A stretch of 64,000 nt of DNA from contig CAXIPT010000007.1 of assembly GCA_964030475.1 (NCBI GenBank), positions 1,928,848-1,992,847 of the forward strand. Direction: 5' to 3'. The position numbers were made by a program, and so were the translations under genes. Below are positions 10,318 through 21,990 of the stretch, piece after piece (position 1 is the first letter of the stretch; the number at the start of each line of letters is the position of its first letter). Origin of the DNA: Tethya wilhelma (lineage: Eukaryota; Porifera; Demospongiae; Tethyida; Tethyidae). The notes below the pieces were generated by a model. It saw only the letters and a program-made list of their open reading frames with translations, was not told where the DNA came from and did not search any database.

Positions 10318-12908
10318 CTAGTATCCATCTGGTTTTCCTCCTTTCCAAGGGTCTGACACAGCATGTATTACTCCAGGTGACTCAACATGTATTCCGTGCA
10401 CCACAGCAATAATACCACTCCCTTCTAATTCTTTGATTTTGTGGCCTCGCTCTTTGAGACCTTGCCGATACTCTTCTGGAAAGTCTCTCGAAACAAGTAC
10501 ATGGTTGGGATAAAGTTGATGGTGGAATCGCCTGTTTGATTTGGCTGCTTCATGTAGGGGAAGTTCAAAAGCAAAGACATCGAGTATAACCTGCATAATA
10601 ATAGCATGCATGATTGCCATAATGATAATTTATAGTTCCAACAAGATACAATGTCATACATATACATGCGTGTGTACCTGAGCCACAGCTGAAGTGCAAC
10701 AAGCTCCTCCAGCAGAGCCAATAATCATTTTCACCTCCCCACCTTCCACAATCACTGTAGGTGCAGTAGAGGACAATGCTCTCTTGCCAGGTTGAATGAA
10801 GTTAGGTTCAGTTGGCACATATGAATATTGGTTACTCATGCCAGGGATGCCAAAATTGCTCATCTCAGCATTAAATGTGACTCCAGAACTCTTAGATCTC
10901 ACCATACTACCAAAACTATAGTGAGTTAATCAATAAACTATCATAGTAATATCATGCATCATTGTATGGGGATAATTATACTCACTAAAAATTGATGGAA
11001 CTTGTGATGGATACAGCATCTCCATTGGGTGCTATCAAGGACAAGTGTGAAGTCCCATGATCGTGAACTTCTTTTTGCGAGACATTGAATGGCTCTGTAT
11101 AGTAGTCTGGTTCATGCATGTGTGGTGCTGTCACTGATCTTTGAAAACATGGCCTTGGCCGTTTCCTCCTCCAATATGAAATCAACCACCTATATACATT
11201 TGCAATGAAAAGATTTTGTACTGAGATATATTTGCTATAGCTGTTCGTATGTTACCTGTCTTGTGGCATAATCGAATTCAGGGTCACCCAATCTGAGTTT
11301 TTGAGCACCAGCAAATTTGAATGCCTCAATAATACGATGGTAAGAAAGACTACCAAAGTCTCTCTTTGTGAAGTTATATTCTGGGAATGAGTTATATTAA
11401 ACTGCCAATCGTAAAATTATAACTGAAGCTTTACTTTAATTTTGCATAATAATAGCCTCCTCTCACCTTCTAATATATTTAGTATCAGTCCCAGCACTGG
11501 CCCTCCAGCTGGTGCAGAGACACCATACACGTCTAGTCCCATGAACTTTGTGGCTGTGACATCTCGCTCTACTGCCTTGTAGCATTCAAAATCCTCTAGG
11601 GTTAATATACTATTGTATTCTTGTAGATCTTTGAGCATGGCTTCTGTCAGTTCACTGTTGTAGAAGTGATCAGCTCCTTTCTCTCCAATTTCCCTGAGTG
11701 TGTCTGCTAATTTTTCTTGTTTGAGAATGTCACCTTCCTTGAGGAGTTCTCCATTGGGTGCAAGGATCTCTCTAAATAAGGAATTAAGCTAAATTAAATG
11801 CATTAGTGATATCAAAAGGATTTGAATACAAGTGAACATAAAAGCAAGACTTCAACATAGTACATGAATGGCTTCAGTCAATTTGCACAAGTAATTATAG
11901 ATGCACACAGTGACACACACACACTTAATAATGAGCACACAAACTTACACCAAATCAGGGAACTCTCCAGACATAATGTCTTCCCTTCTAATAGTTATAG
12001 CTCGTGCTATAGTAGGTGACACTGGAAATCCATTTCGTGCTAGTTCTACTGCTGGTTGGAACAGATCTGCCCATGGCAACACACCAAACTGCTTCCAAGC
12101 CATCTCCAGACCACGCAGTTCACCAGGGACACAAACTGACAATCCACCTGTCAACAATGACATTGACATGTAAGGAGTAAAATTAGTGCATAAAATTTCA
12201 ATGGATTGCATGATTGTACACATGACATTCCCTAGGGCCTTACTATGCATGACAGTGTACATCATGTTATAGCAGCTAGCATTAGTCAATTATATAGATA
12301 CCGTATTCTGTGGCAGCCTGTCCAGTATCGTTGTACATGTAGGTGGAGGCTTTCATTGGTGCTGTCTCTCTGAAGTCAATAGCATAGGCCTTTCTACTGG
12401 TGGCATTGTAATAAACCATGAACCCTCCCCCTCCAATGCCTGTGGAGTGAAGATTGACCACACCTACACAAAGAATACTAGCAATGGCAGCATCGACAGC
12501 ACTGCCACCTTTCTTTAAGATGTTACTCCCGACTGTAGAGCAGCTAGCAGCGTCTGCAGCAACAGCTGCATGTTGGTATGTGCCACTGAATGACTTTTCA
12601 TTGATATTTTTGAGTCCATAACTGATTCCGAATCCAATTCCCAATCCTGCTCCAATTCCTACCAAAATGAATAGAGCAAGACAGCCCAGTTCTAAATATA
12701 CTCTCTTTCTGTGTGTCCTTCGTGACTTTCTTGACTTTCCATCCAGTAAACCTTTTTTCTCTTCCGTATCCATGTTGATATTGAGGATAGAGGCGGCAGC
12801 TACGTGTGATAGACTACCTGTACTTGTACTGCTTGGACTAGACCTGGAAGATTTGCAATCGTGTATACTATTATCATCACCAACTTCGCCTACAGTATTA
12901 CTATCCAT
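10318..12908 (-). pseudogene. GGT1-like: Gamma-glutamyltransferase, copy B (membrane-anchored, frameshifted)
   Basis: Exons 12908-12302, 12147-11949, 11771-11467, 11380-11256, 11189-10986, 10915-10678 and 10590-10318. Start chosen at the Met of MDSNTVGEV (an upstream in-frame Met at 13010 is possible). The N-terminus is that of a type II membrane protein: Ser-rich cytoplasmic tail, basic SRKSRRTHRKR, then a hydrophobic anchor (LALFILVGIGAGLGIGFGIS). The remaining exons match copy A in length and phase, except exon five, which is 204 nt instead of 200: catg is duplicated near 11112-11120, giving an in-frame TGA at 11114-11112 after about 437 residues, upstream of the nucleophile Thr. Without the extra 4 nt the frame would be 648 residues. 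Either a recent pseudogene or a base-calling error. Confidence 0.85.
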
Positions 12909-13538
12909 ATTTGGCGAACTATTTAATAAGTGATGAATGAATAATACTATTTCTAGACCTAAAAAAAAAGCAATCACACAGAGTTCTTGTTGGAAATTGA
13001 TCCCAAGCAAGTGTTTATCATTCCTGTGGGCAACTGAGGAGGAAGGTGAAGTTAACCAATGGAAGTTAATTAGGAATCCATGACCTGGTCACTTACCACA
13101 ATTTAACATTGTAGTGACAGCAATGCTCAATACTCTGACAGCAATAATTTTAAGTGGCTGCCAGATTCTTTTGTTGAGTCTGCTTAGTTTCCCTTGATGT
13201 ACCAATCATGCTAATTAGAGTGAAATATCAAACCATTAATTATTATTGCCCATTTTCTCTCCCTTTCTTTAAATTCCTTTCTACGTTTACGCCCACACAC
13301 ATCCATACTGCCACTATATGTATGCATACAGCTTGTGATGGCCTGCGGTTATGGTTAGCTCATGTACAATAATTTTATTGAGAGTACACATGGCAGTTTT
13401 TAGTCAACTGTAAGTACGTGGTATCAGGTGGTTTAGAGCTCTGAACAATTACATCATGCACACAAAAGCAAGAAACACTACAGCTTTATGAGGTATACAT
13501 ACTATAATACTTATGCTACTGTCAGTGGCACACAGTCA
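12909..13538. other. Upstream region of GGT-B / 3' flank of the Reeler receptor
   Basis: Holds the putative promoter of GGT-B (minus strand) and the 3' flank of the next minus-strand gene. No recognisable element; an upstream in-frame Met for GGT-B at 13010 lies here. Confidence 0.4.
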
Positions 13539-15915
13539 TCACTGATATTCTATAGTATCACTGATCTCATCTTCCATAGGCTGCTGTCCGGGACTGTGTG
13601 TATCTCCATAAGCAACACACTCCCTCACTGGAATTGTTTGATCTTTAAGAAGTGACCTGTATTAAATTGAGGTACAATTAAACTATCAAGGCCATGCAAA
13701 GACTATAGTAATGAGGCTCTCAGCAAACGGTGTCTTACTCATCAATAACATCATAAATTGGGTCTTGTTTTGGAGTTGCAGGTTCTTCCTTGGTCTGAAC
13801 TTGGTCCATGACTACTTTAGAGTAACTGTAGCTAGAGTCTCTGTAGTTTTAAAAAAGTGTGTGTGTATGCATATAATTATACTAATACTGATCAGGTTTC
13901 CTTATTAAATGATCAATGCCAGTATTTTGGGTTTTTTTTACTTTTGATTTGACTTCTTCTTGTGTTTGATCATCACACAAATGATAATACACGAGAGCAC
14001 AATAATCATCTCAACAAAGAGTACCATGGCTACACCAATACATATACCAATACCAATAGCTGCACCTGAATTATACAATTAAAATTAATAATTACATGTA
14101 AAATATTATCAATAATGTTTAAATTATATTTCTTGATCTACATGTACATCATATTGTATTGAAGTCACAGCATTATATAATGCATGCAGTGGGCAAGAAA
14201 TGGATAAGAATCAGTTTGTTACAAAACTGCATACAAGATACAACTTACTTGTACTAGCAGGAGCAATATTACAGGTATCTCTAGCTGTAGTTGATTGATC
14301 CAGATCTGTATACACAATTACAATGTTCATAACATGAAGATATAATACAGTCAAACAGTTTTATAGTTATCGATTATTTTTATAGTTATCGATATTTATA
14401 GTTATCGATATAATACAGTCAAACAGTTTTATAGTTATCGATTATTTTTAAGATTATCATGACACTTTTAGCAAAAATACAGTCAACTAATGTTTAACTA
14501 AAACACTGCATGTATTGTGATTAATTAATAATAATTATTATCATGATGCAAGGTTATTGTATACCATCATCCGTTCTAGAACTTGATTGCTCCGACATCA
14601 TTAGTTCAGTAGTAGTTGTAGCTATACTGCATGAAGCATTATTACGAACCTTTGTGACATAAATTGAACGTCATTATTCATTATAATAGATGCACTTATA
14701 ATATAATCACAATAACTAATATATTATTATTAATCATAAGGGCATAGTTTCATGCATGGGAAGTTTTCATACCTTGGCTAAATTACAATCTTTGGCTTGC
14801 AAATAATCAACATCATTGTCTTATGTACACTAAACTAATAGCGGAGGCTGTGAACATGTTTATTATTATGACTCACCAGAGTTGGTCCTCTAATGGGAAA
14901 GAAGAAAGTTTGTTGTTGTTGGACTATAGTGAACCTGTGATGTATAATACAGAATGAGATACTACAGTCAGGCCTTTTCTGGCTAAACTATATTTGGACA
15001 TGCTTGTACATGGCTGCTGACTGTGAGTAATGTAACCATGAACCATGCATGATCATGCATATAATTGGTACCATGTCAACCATGTTACCATTAACCTTGG
15101 TACGATAATATTGATTGCTTATATCATACCATGCAAGGTTAATATGATAACATAAATGACAAAAAAGTATCATGAATAAAAATTCGGAACAATTTATTGA
15201 GCTTTTATATACAAACCAGAAGGTGAGTGTTTCTGGAAGCTGATTGATATCTTCCACAGAATTAGGTGCTCTCCAGTAGAGTTCAACACCACTTACTTCA
15301 TTCACTGGAACTTTCTGAGTAGCTGAATTCTATAATAATAATACATGCAATGCCAAAGCAATACAACACAACATTTTGGAGCTAGCCTGTATTTGGACTG
15401 CAACCTAGCTTGTATATGGGGGTGAGATCATGCCAAAAAGTAATGCTTTGTTTACATGCACTATTTAATATGCATAGGCTACATAATATTATACAAAGTA
15501 CCGGAAATAGGATAAGTTGGTTGTTCACATTAATCCCACACTGAAGTGACTTGTAGAGGTAGGAATCATCATCAAGAAAAGTACCATAGATGCTTGAACT
15601 ATTATCAAGTGTATCACCAGAGTCCCGAGCTTGTACTAAGAATCCTTCAAATGCATTCCTTGTGTAGTTTAAAGTAACTATTGGAATGAAACAACAAGTA
15701 ATAATGTAAACTATATGCAAACTGAAAGTAGATCATTGTCACTCACGCCTGTATGTTGTGTCACACTGGTAGGTTGTGATGCTTCCACTACTGTCAGTAC
15801 CTACTATATCAGCAACAACCAGTGTGTAGGGACAACTGGTACACTCCGTTGGTTGAACAGGTGAACCAAATGTTAAATGAACAATTTCATGACCATAGCA
15901 AGAATCATTTCGTGC
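13539..15915 (-). CDS. Reeler-domain single-pass receptor with tyrosine-motif tail (5' end in gap)
   Basis: Exons (minus): 15915(gap)-15747, 15677-15502, 15329-15217, 14934-14877, 14649-14565, 14305-14249, 14065-13942, 13840-13739 and 13656-13539, all phases consistent. With the missing 69 nt taken from the paralogue (18828-19065) the protein would be about 356 residues. The first four exons form a Reeler domain (AFEGFLVQARD, YGTFLDDDS, ELYWRAPNS, TFWFTIVQQQQ), an extracellular fold of reelin and sponge/insect surface proteins. A Thr/Ser-rich stalk follows, then one membrane segment (IGICIGVAMVLFVEMIIVL) and KHKKKSNQK. The cytoplasmic tail carries YSKV and YDVI, two Yxx-hydrophobic motifs 23 residues apart, and ends EYQ. 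This resembles an SH2-recruiting immune-type receptor; that role is inferred. The signal-peptide exon lies in the N gap. Confidence 0.82.
14346..14445. repeat. Short tandem repeat, atacagtcaaacagttttatagttatcgat units
   Basis: A ~30-bp unit occurs twice around shorter tatagttatcgat copies within a Reeler-receptor intron. Confidence 0.8.
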
Positions 15916-16571
15916 NNNNNNNNNNNNNNNNNNNNNNNNNNNNNNNNNNNNNNNNNNNNNNNNNNNNNNNNNNNNNNNNNNNNNNNNNNNNNNNNNNNNN
16001 NNNNNNNNNNNNNNNNNNNNNNNNNNNNNNNNNNNNNNNNNNNNNNNNNNNNNNNNNNNNNNNNNNNNNNNNNNNNNNNNNNNNNNNNNNNNNNNNNNNN
16101 NNNNNNNNNNNNNNNNNNNNNNNNNNNNNNNNNNNNNNNNNNNNNNNNNNNNNNNNNNNNNNNNNNNNNNNNNNNNNNNNNNNNNNNNNNNNNNNNNNNN
16201 NNNNNNNNNNNNNNNNNNNNNNNNNNNNNNNNNNNNNNNNNNNNNNNNNNNNNNNNNNNNNNNNNNNNNNNNNNNNNNNNNNNNNNNNNNNNNNNNNNNN
16301 NNNNNNNNNNNNNNNNNNNNNNNNNNNNNNNNNNNNNNNNNNNNNNNNNNNNNNNNNNNNNNNNNNNNNNNNNNNNNNNNNNNNNNNNNNNNNNNNNNNN
16401 NNNNNNNNNNNNNNNNNNNNNNNNNNNNNNNNNNNNNNNNNNNNNNNNNNNNNNNNNNNNNNNNNNNNNNNNNNNNNNNNNNNNNNNNNNNNNNNNNNNN
16501 NNNNNNNNNNNNNNNNNNNNNNNNNNNNNNNNNNNNNNNNNNNNNNNNNNNNNNNNNNNNNNNNNNNNNNN
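15916..16571. other. Assembly gap (656 N)
   Basis: Unknown bases. The left edge stops inside the first Reeler exon (at ...catttcgtgc, equal to 18995 onward). The right edge starts inside the long hairpin repeat that is complete at 33943-34305. Confidence 0.99.
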
Positions 16572-18167
16572 CATGTGCCGAAATTCAGAGACTTGCCTTG
16601 TTTCATTGCTTTTTACAGCACTGCCCATTCCTACACTGCTAATTTTTATAAAATTTTTACTACTTGTTCATTCACTTTTTTAAACACCAAGGTGCTCAAT
16701 TGCATGGAGACAATCACACAGCAGAGACTAGTCAGTCTCTAAAAAGGTATACATTTGATGCGCATGCGCATTATGTGCATGCAAGCCACGTGGTCTATTG
16801 ACGATCTTTACCAACATCAAAATGGCTAAATAAAAAGTACAGTATTTTATATCAAGAGTTTCAAAGCTGTCTAGATTTTGTTTGCTGCATTTTCGCCAGC
16901 AAACGAGTCGAAAAGGACGTACTACAGATGAAATAAAGTCTCACTATATGGTTAAAGTTGGCTTAATGCCTTTTGTTTGTCTGGAAATCGCGTTCAAGTA
17001 AGTCAGTTAGGAAGGAAGGAAGGAAGGAAGGAGAACAAAATTGCACTCTTGTGGCTTCTCGCGAGCGCTCTCTCCAGAGTGCTCTAGAAGCTTTCTACCA
17101 GTCTTCTTGGTTAATACAGTAAGCTAACTGTCTGTGGGAGGCTATTAAATGCATTTGAAGGCTTAGCTTTCTTTCCCTGAAAGTTTATAAGCATGAACAT
17201 TTTGTATTGTGTCAATGGGACGGTCGGCCCATTCCTACTATACGTACTACCGTACGTATGATAGGGACATGCCTACACATTAGTCTCGCGGGCCAGACGT
17301 CTGAGAGGGGGTGAGGGGGTGGCCCGCAACACCTACACAACAGCAATAATTTATAGTCTATAAAAGCTGGTTCTACAGTTTTTTTACATAAAATTAGAGA
17401 ATTGCCAGGATTAACTCAAGGGGAGAGGGCCATTCCATGGGTTAATCATGGGGAATTTTACGTGACTTGTACCCTGATTCAATCATGGCAAGTTTTTATG
17501 TCACATGGAACAGGGGCATATTCAGAGGGCGTGCTCCGGGTGCTCGAGCACCCCCTCCAGCTCGCAAAAGTGTCATGAATATAGTTAGTCACTTCGCGTT
17601 TGGCAGTAAAGCAGTAGCGATTATTTTACACAACAAATTTTTGTACTTTTCTACTTGTGTTTAGTTATAAACTAACATTGCTAGCTGTACAATATATAGT
17701 CTCTGTAGACGTTCAAGTTCTCACAGCTAACGCTGGGAAAAGCTAAGCATACCTTACGCGTGCTCGACCGAGTCACATTACCAAAAGTGGGCGTGGCTTC
17801 CAAAAATTTTCAGGCGCTATTGTTTAGCACCCTTTTATTCTAAATCCTCCCAGTTATATGCCATAATGGTGCAATATTAATAATGGGAACATTTTACATG
17901 AGTATTCTGACCTTATGTAAAAGTTCCCCACCAAAATTAATACATCTCACTTGAAAGAAGTGTCCTTTGACCTCACTTTTGACTTAGTCTATTCAGTGGA
18001 CCAGATGTGCAAAAGTGAAGTACAAAGTTGATCCTCTGAGCTGGGGACGTTTTTCACACCTACAGACATCTAACCAGTGTTAATTTAAATGAGGAGATTT
18101 TACATGAGGTCAAAGTTCTCTAAAGCATTGTAATGTCAATTGAATGCTGAGAGAGAGAGATATCCCA
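16572..18167. repeat. 1.6-kb segment identical to 34210-35805
   Basis: Both copies run from catgtgccgaaattcagag to gagagatatccca without visible change apart from scattered single bases near the start. The segment is non-coding and lies in the long intron of the adhesion-GPCR gene. It contains an aagg repeat (17010), the palindrome tgcgcatgcgca-like core (16758) and a gc-rich inverted patch (17286-17325). A 65-codon ORF inside both copies has no family resemblance. Confidence 0.93.
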
Positions 18168-18285
18168 GAAAAAATCCGGGACTCTGCAGCTGGGAATCGA
18201 ACCCAAGACCTCCCAATTGCTAGTCAGGTGCTCTTACCACTAAGCCACTGAGTGCCTGTGGCATTGGAACAGAAGATATGTATCT
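18140..18285 (-). mobile_element. tRNA-derived SINE
   Basis: On the minus strand it carries an A box (tggcttagtggtaagagc) and B box (gggttcgattccc) at tRNA spacing, preceded by ctccaatgccacaggc-like sequence and followed by a body ending in a tctctctctctcag tract. A close copy is at 63257-63420 on the plus strand. The shared body beyond the tRNA part shows it is a SINE, not a functional tRNA gene. Confidence 0.78.
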
Positions 18286-18584
18286 ATAGGCCTCAACCAA
18301 ACCCAACTGATTAACTTTCTCTCTCAAGGAGATCCCCGGCGGACGGGGTTACAGGCCTGGGTGGGTTGCAATTGACTATACAGGCACATTGCCTGAGCAG
18401 ATACTGAAGTATCTACCACCTCAGCCTCCGGCTCCGGCTCAATTATCTCCACGCAATTTCTCTAATTTTATGTAAAGATCTATTTGACCATAAAAGCTTT
18501 GTTACGAATGAGTTTATCTAGTGTTAGACAAAACAACACAATACACAAAACAAACAACTAACACAACACAAACATCTGACATAC

Positions 18585-19065
18585 TGGAAATGTGACAAGT
18601 TGGTTGTTCACATTAATCCCACAATTAAGTGACTTGTAGAGGTAGGAATCATCATCAAGAAAAGTACCATAAATGTTTGAACTATTATCAAGTGTATCAC
18701 CAGAGTCCCGAGCTTGTACTAAGAATCCTTCAAATGCATTCCTTGTGTAGTTCAAAGCAACTATTGGAATGAAACAACAAGTAATAATGTAAACTATGCA
18801 AACTGAAAGTAGATTATTGTCACTCACGCCTGTATGTTGTGTCACACTGGTAGGTTGTGATGATTCCACTACTGTCAGAACCTACTATATCAGCAACAAC
18901 CAGTGTGTAGGGACAACTGGTACACTCCGTTGGTTGAACAGGTGAACCAAACGTTAAATGAACAATTTCATGACCATAGCAAGAATCATTTCGTGCTCCA
19001 TCTCTATATGCCACACTGGCTGATGACATCACAAGAATAACAGCCAAAGCTCTACATGTATTCAT
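18585..19065 (-). CDS. Reeler adhesion GPCR, 5' exons: signal peptide and Reeler N-half
   Basis: Exons 19065-18828 and 18760-18585 (minus). The start Met opens MNTCRALAVILVMSSASVAY, a signal peptide of about 20 residues. The rest is the first part of a Reeler domain: CYGHEIVHLTFGSP, CTSCPYTLVV, AFEGFLVQARDSGD, YGTFLDDDSYLYKSLNCG. The second exon ends in phase 0 and continues at exon 32968-32856, which lies far right in the scaffold but is adjacent in the true locus through the shared segment 16572-18167 = 34210-35805. The gene is divergent from the Ig receptor starting at 19622. Its paralogue at 15502-15915 is closely similar. Confidence 0.85.
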
Positions 19066-19621
19066 TTTCACTATAATATAACTGTATGTGTGTCAGGTAC
19101 CAGTGTACAAAATCTCAATGCAAATTATATCCAAATCAAAAATATTATTACCTTTTGAAACATTCCAGAACAATAATTATTAAAGTGAGGTGAATTCAAT
19201 TCTTCTTCTTTCTTTTTTGTTATACACCTAAAGCACGCACTGATGATTAGCCCAAATACCTTGAAATCAGTCAAGCCATTCCTAGCCTATTGTAGACAAT
19301 TTCCTAAACTTTATTGAGCTTGCTTTATGAGCTCCAGTCGATCCTTGTACCGACAGTACAGCTACACGTACTTCCGGCCGGCCAGCCTATACCAACGCCC
19401 ACGCACATGGGTGGGGCTGACATTCCACATGTGCGCGCCTGCTGCGCGCGCGACAACAACGTGGTTGCAAATACTGTAAATTGGTATTTAGTTTGCGATT
19501 TGCACCGACTGGTATCACATCTCGCAAATAACATATTTTTGTCAAGCTGGTGCTCACCTGCAGCTGGACTGTAGACCACACGTCTCTTTCTAATACAACA
19601 GACAAGTACTCAACAGACAGA
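19066..19621. promoter_or_regulatory. Head-to-head promoter region, Reeler GPCR / Ig receptor
   Basis: 556 bp between divergent start codons of two surface receptors. The half next to the Ig receptor holds a CpG-rich patch (gcgcgcctgctgcgcgcgcg near 19433-19453), unusual in this AT-rich window, and ccggccggcc (19375). Shared regulation is an inference from the layout. Confidence 0.5.
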
Positions 19622-20046
19622 ATGTCATATCTCTCCGTCAAATGGCTCCTTCTAGCATCACTGCTCGTCCAACAAGGTAAAAAATTTGCTACTTAAAAAT
19701 GGTCTCAATTTCCTTGAGTTTCACTTCTCTCTATTTCTGACATTTCTTTCAGGAAGAGCTATTCCAATGTCTCATTCACAGTGTCCTCATGGAGGTCTAC
19801 TTCGACTCAAAAAAGGTGACCCTCTCCACTTGGACTGTAACAGTGAATGCTCAGTTGCTACCGCTGCCACACAAACTGAATATAAATGGACAAGAAGAAC
19901 TGAAGAACAGGCTACTGGAGTGCCTCTTGCTGATTTAGACAAAGGAGCTTCATCTCTATCCATTCCTTCTGTGGACTACAGCAATGGAGGACAATATATG
20001 TGTCAGTGTTTACCAGACGGTCCTCAGTGTCTGTACAACGTAACGA
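19622..20046 (+). CDS. Ig-superfamily receptor, exons 1-2 (signal peptide and first Ig domain)
   Basis: Exons 19622-19676 and 19753-20046. The start gives MSYLSVKWLLLASLLVQQG, a signal peptide. Exon 2 is one Ig-like domain: Cys in LHLDCNSEC, Trp in YKWTRR, and Cys in the YSNGGQYMCQC motif. The exon ends in phase 1, matching exon 3 at 22838. In the scaffold the gene is interrupted by 2.3 kb of GPCR sequence; the end of exon 2 and its donor recur at 22393-22491 followed by the real downstream intron. Continuation is annotated at 22838-24692. Confidence 0.85.
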
Positions 20047-20341
20047 GTAAGTCGATAACATGATTTTTTTACAATGCTCTATCCTTTTAGCTATATCCTG
20101 TTCTCCATCCTTGAGACTATTTTTTGAAAAACTTGATGTACAAAATTAATACTACAAAAAAAACGTTAACCCAGATCTATAATAAGTTAATCTAGAATAA
20201 AAGTGACTGTGTAACTATACTAGACTCTAACACTCACAATCCTCTCCCCTGCATGAGTCCCCTCCCTGCATGTATATAGTTCTATTAACTAAAGTTATAT
20301 ATACTACAGATGCTTGCTTCTCATTGTACAATGTCCATCTC
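20047..20341. other. Junction region Ig exon 2 donor / GPCR stop
   Basis: Sequence matches 22491 and the Ig intron only up to 20062, then switches to the 3' flank of the GPCR gene. This is either a true duplication breakpoint or an internal contig chimera. Nothing else is recognised in it. Confidence 0.55.
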
Positions 20342-21448
20342 TCATGAACTATCATCGCTATCACCAACAGAGTTGAAATCTATCTCTGCTATTTCAACGT
20401 GGTGTTTACCAACCTTCTTTGTTGAATAGCGTTTGATTCGAGCTTTGATAGATTTCTTCTTTGGCGTAGAACTAGACTCTTGATTCTTAACATCCTCTGT
20501 ATTGGTCACTGTATCTGATAATAATGGTAGGGGTTGGTGAGAAATCTCCCCCTCAACTTTGGCTGGTGCACTCAGTTCCGCTGCTTTTGTCTTTTTTGAG
20601 AGCTCAATTTCAGTATCATTAGAATGACTGTCAGAGCCTAACTTAGAATTCCTGCCAATAGTAGAAGTAGCCAACCCAGTAGAAGCAGTCTGTTTCTTTA
20701 CACCAGCAGCACCACTACTAACTTTGTACTTGGAAGGATGCAGGAGTTTTGATTTGTACTTGCCACAAGTGAGAACTTCTTTCCAAAATTCACGTGCCTC
20801 TTTGTTGAGAAGACAGAAGAAAAAGAAGATAAAGAATCCCTGAAAGGCAGTGAAGACAGTGAACAAGATTTGAAAGGTGTACTTGACTCCTGGGACAGTG
20901 ATGGTGAGAGCTGCAAACAACCAGGAGAGGCCAAAGAGGAACATAACACCAGTGATACTGATCATGAGACGAAGAGCAGTACCCGGAGACAACTTTCCAC
21001 GTTGTCGGCTCAGCTGTCCCTTAGTGTGTTTGATGAGTATGTAGATGATAATGATGAAGATGATGAAGTTGAAGAGAATAATCAGCAGTATCAAACCAAG
21101 AAATGCTCCAAAGAATGCTCCAGTATGGTTAAGAAAACAACTAAATTAATGCACAACAATAAAAAATAACTATTATAATTCGCATAAGATATAGCCTTGT
21201 AGAGAATCATGTGAATAAAACTTACAATTGGTAATTCTTGATCACAATGTCCCAAGTGTTTGTATCAAGGGCCAATTCCACAATGAGAGGAATCACTACC
21301 GGAATGAGAGGTAACACTGTACATAATGCAAAAAATGAAAGTGATTACAAGAGAGATTTATATTCTTTTCAAGTGTACAAAATTTTATGGCAATAAAGAA
21401 AAGGGTATATAAATGATAGAAACATTGCTTTGCTAATAGTGTGAGTCT

Positions 21449-21491
<43 letters not shown>

Positions 21492-21990
21492 TTATTGTTA
21501 TAATTTATACTGCTGTATATTTACTGTAACTTACACCAACAAACTAGTGACACTATAACAATGTACTTGGTGGTGATTTGCACAAAAACAATGGCCAGTT
21601 TCTGGAACATGAGTAGTGCCTCTGCTCCCATCCACATCACAGCCACCAAAGTGAAGTAGTGGATGAGAAATGAAACTACCACACATCCACCTGTCACTTC
21701 TGTTCGTTCAATTCCAACAACAAACACCAGTAGCATACAGAAAATGGCAAAGGAGAGCTGGATGTGATATTTGGAGACGTCTCTTTGACGCAGTTTTCTA
21801 AAAAGATATGACATAACAGATGTGTAACATATGACTGATTTTAATAAGTAGCTCACTTGAAGGAAACCAGAGTGCTGATGGTGACTATTAGACAGACCAT
21901 TGAAATACCAGCACCAATCCAAGTGATAAAGGATAGCACCTTCTCTAGAACTGGATTGGTTTCACAATCTGATACTCTAGTACAAATATC
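20342..21990 (-). CDS. Reeler adhesion GPCR, 3' exons: seven-helix domain and tail
   Basis: Exons (minus) 21990-21857, 21797-21535, 21316-21226 and 21140-20342; 1287 nt, phases consistent, 428 residues. It encodes TM1 (WIGAGISMVCLIVTISTL), TM2-3 (IQLSFAIFCMLLVFVVG; VSFLIHYFTLVAVMWMGAEA), TM4-5 with the conserved Cys loop (YQFCFLNHTGAFFGAFLG), TM6 (MISITGVMFLFGLSWLFAAL) and TM7 (FTAFQGFFIFFFFCLLN), the class B2 pattern. The tail of about 150 residues is Ser/Lys-rich and ends SDDSS. The first exon starts in phase 0 and joins the GPS exon 30906-30751, giving HLTNFAILV|DICTRV, the normal GPS-TM1 junction. The scaffold places them 8.8 kb apart in the wrong order. Confidence 0.92.
21451..21484. repeat. 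(GA)n microsatellite in a GPCR intron
   Basis: Read on the gene's minus strand it is a (TC)n run, about 90 bp from the acceptor side of the exon at 21316. Confidence 0.9.

Noticed and set aside
15822..16742. Long open frames across the N gap on both strands
   Set aside because: They exist only because N runs contain no stop codons; the visible ends are a Reeler exon and a hairpin repeat.
17467..17664. 65-codon ORF, also at 35105-35302
   Set aside because: Both are the same non-coding segment duplicated in the scaffold; no domain, no splice partners, inside a GPCR intron.
20870..21169. Plus-strand 99-codon acidic ORF
   Set aside because: Antisense of the TM5-7 exon of the GPCR; the acidic run is the complement of hydrophobic Ile/Phe codons.
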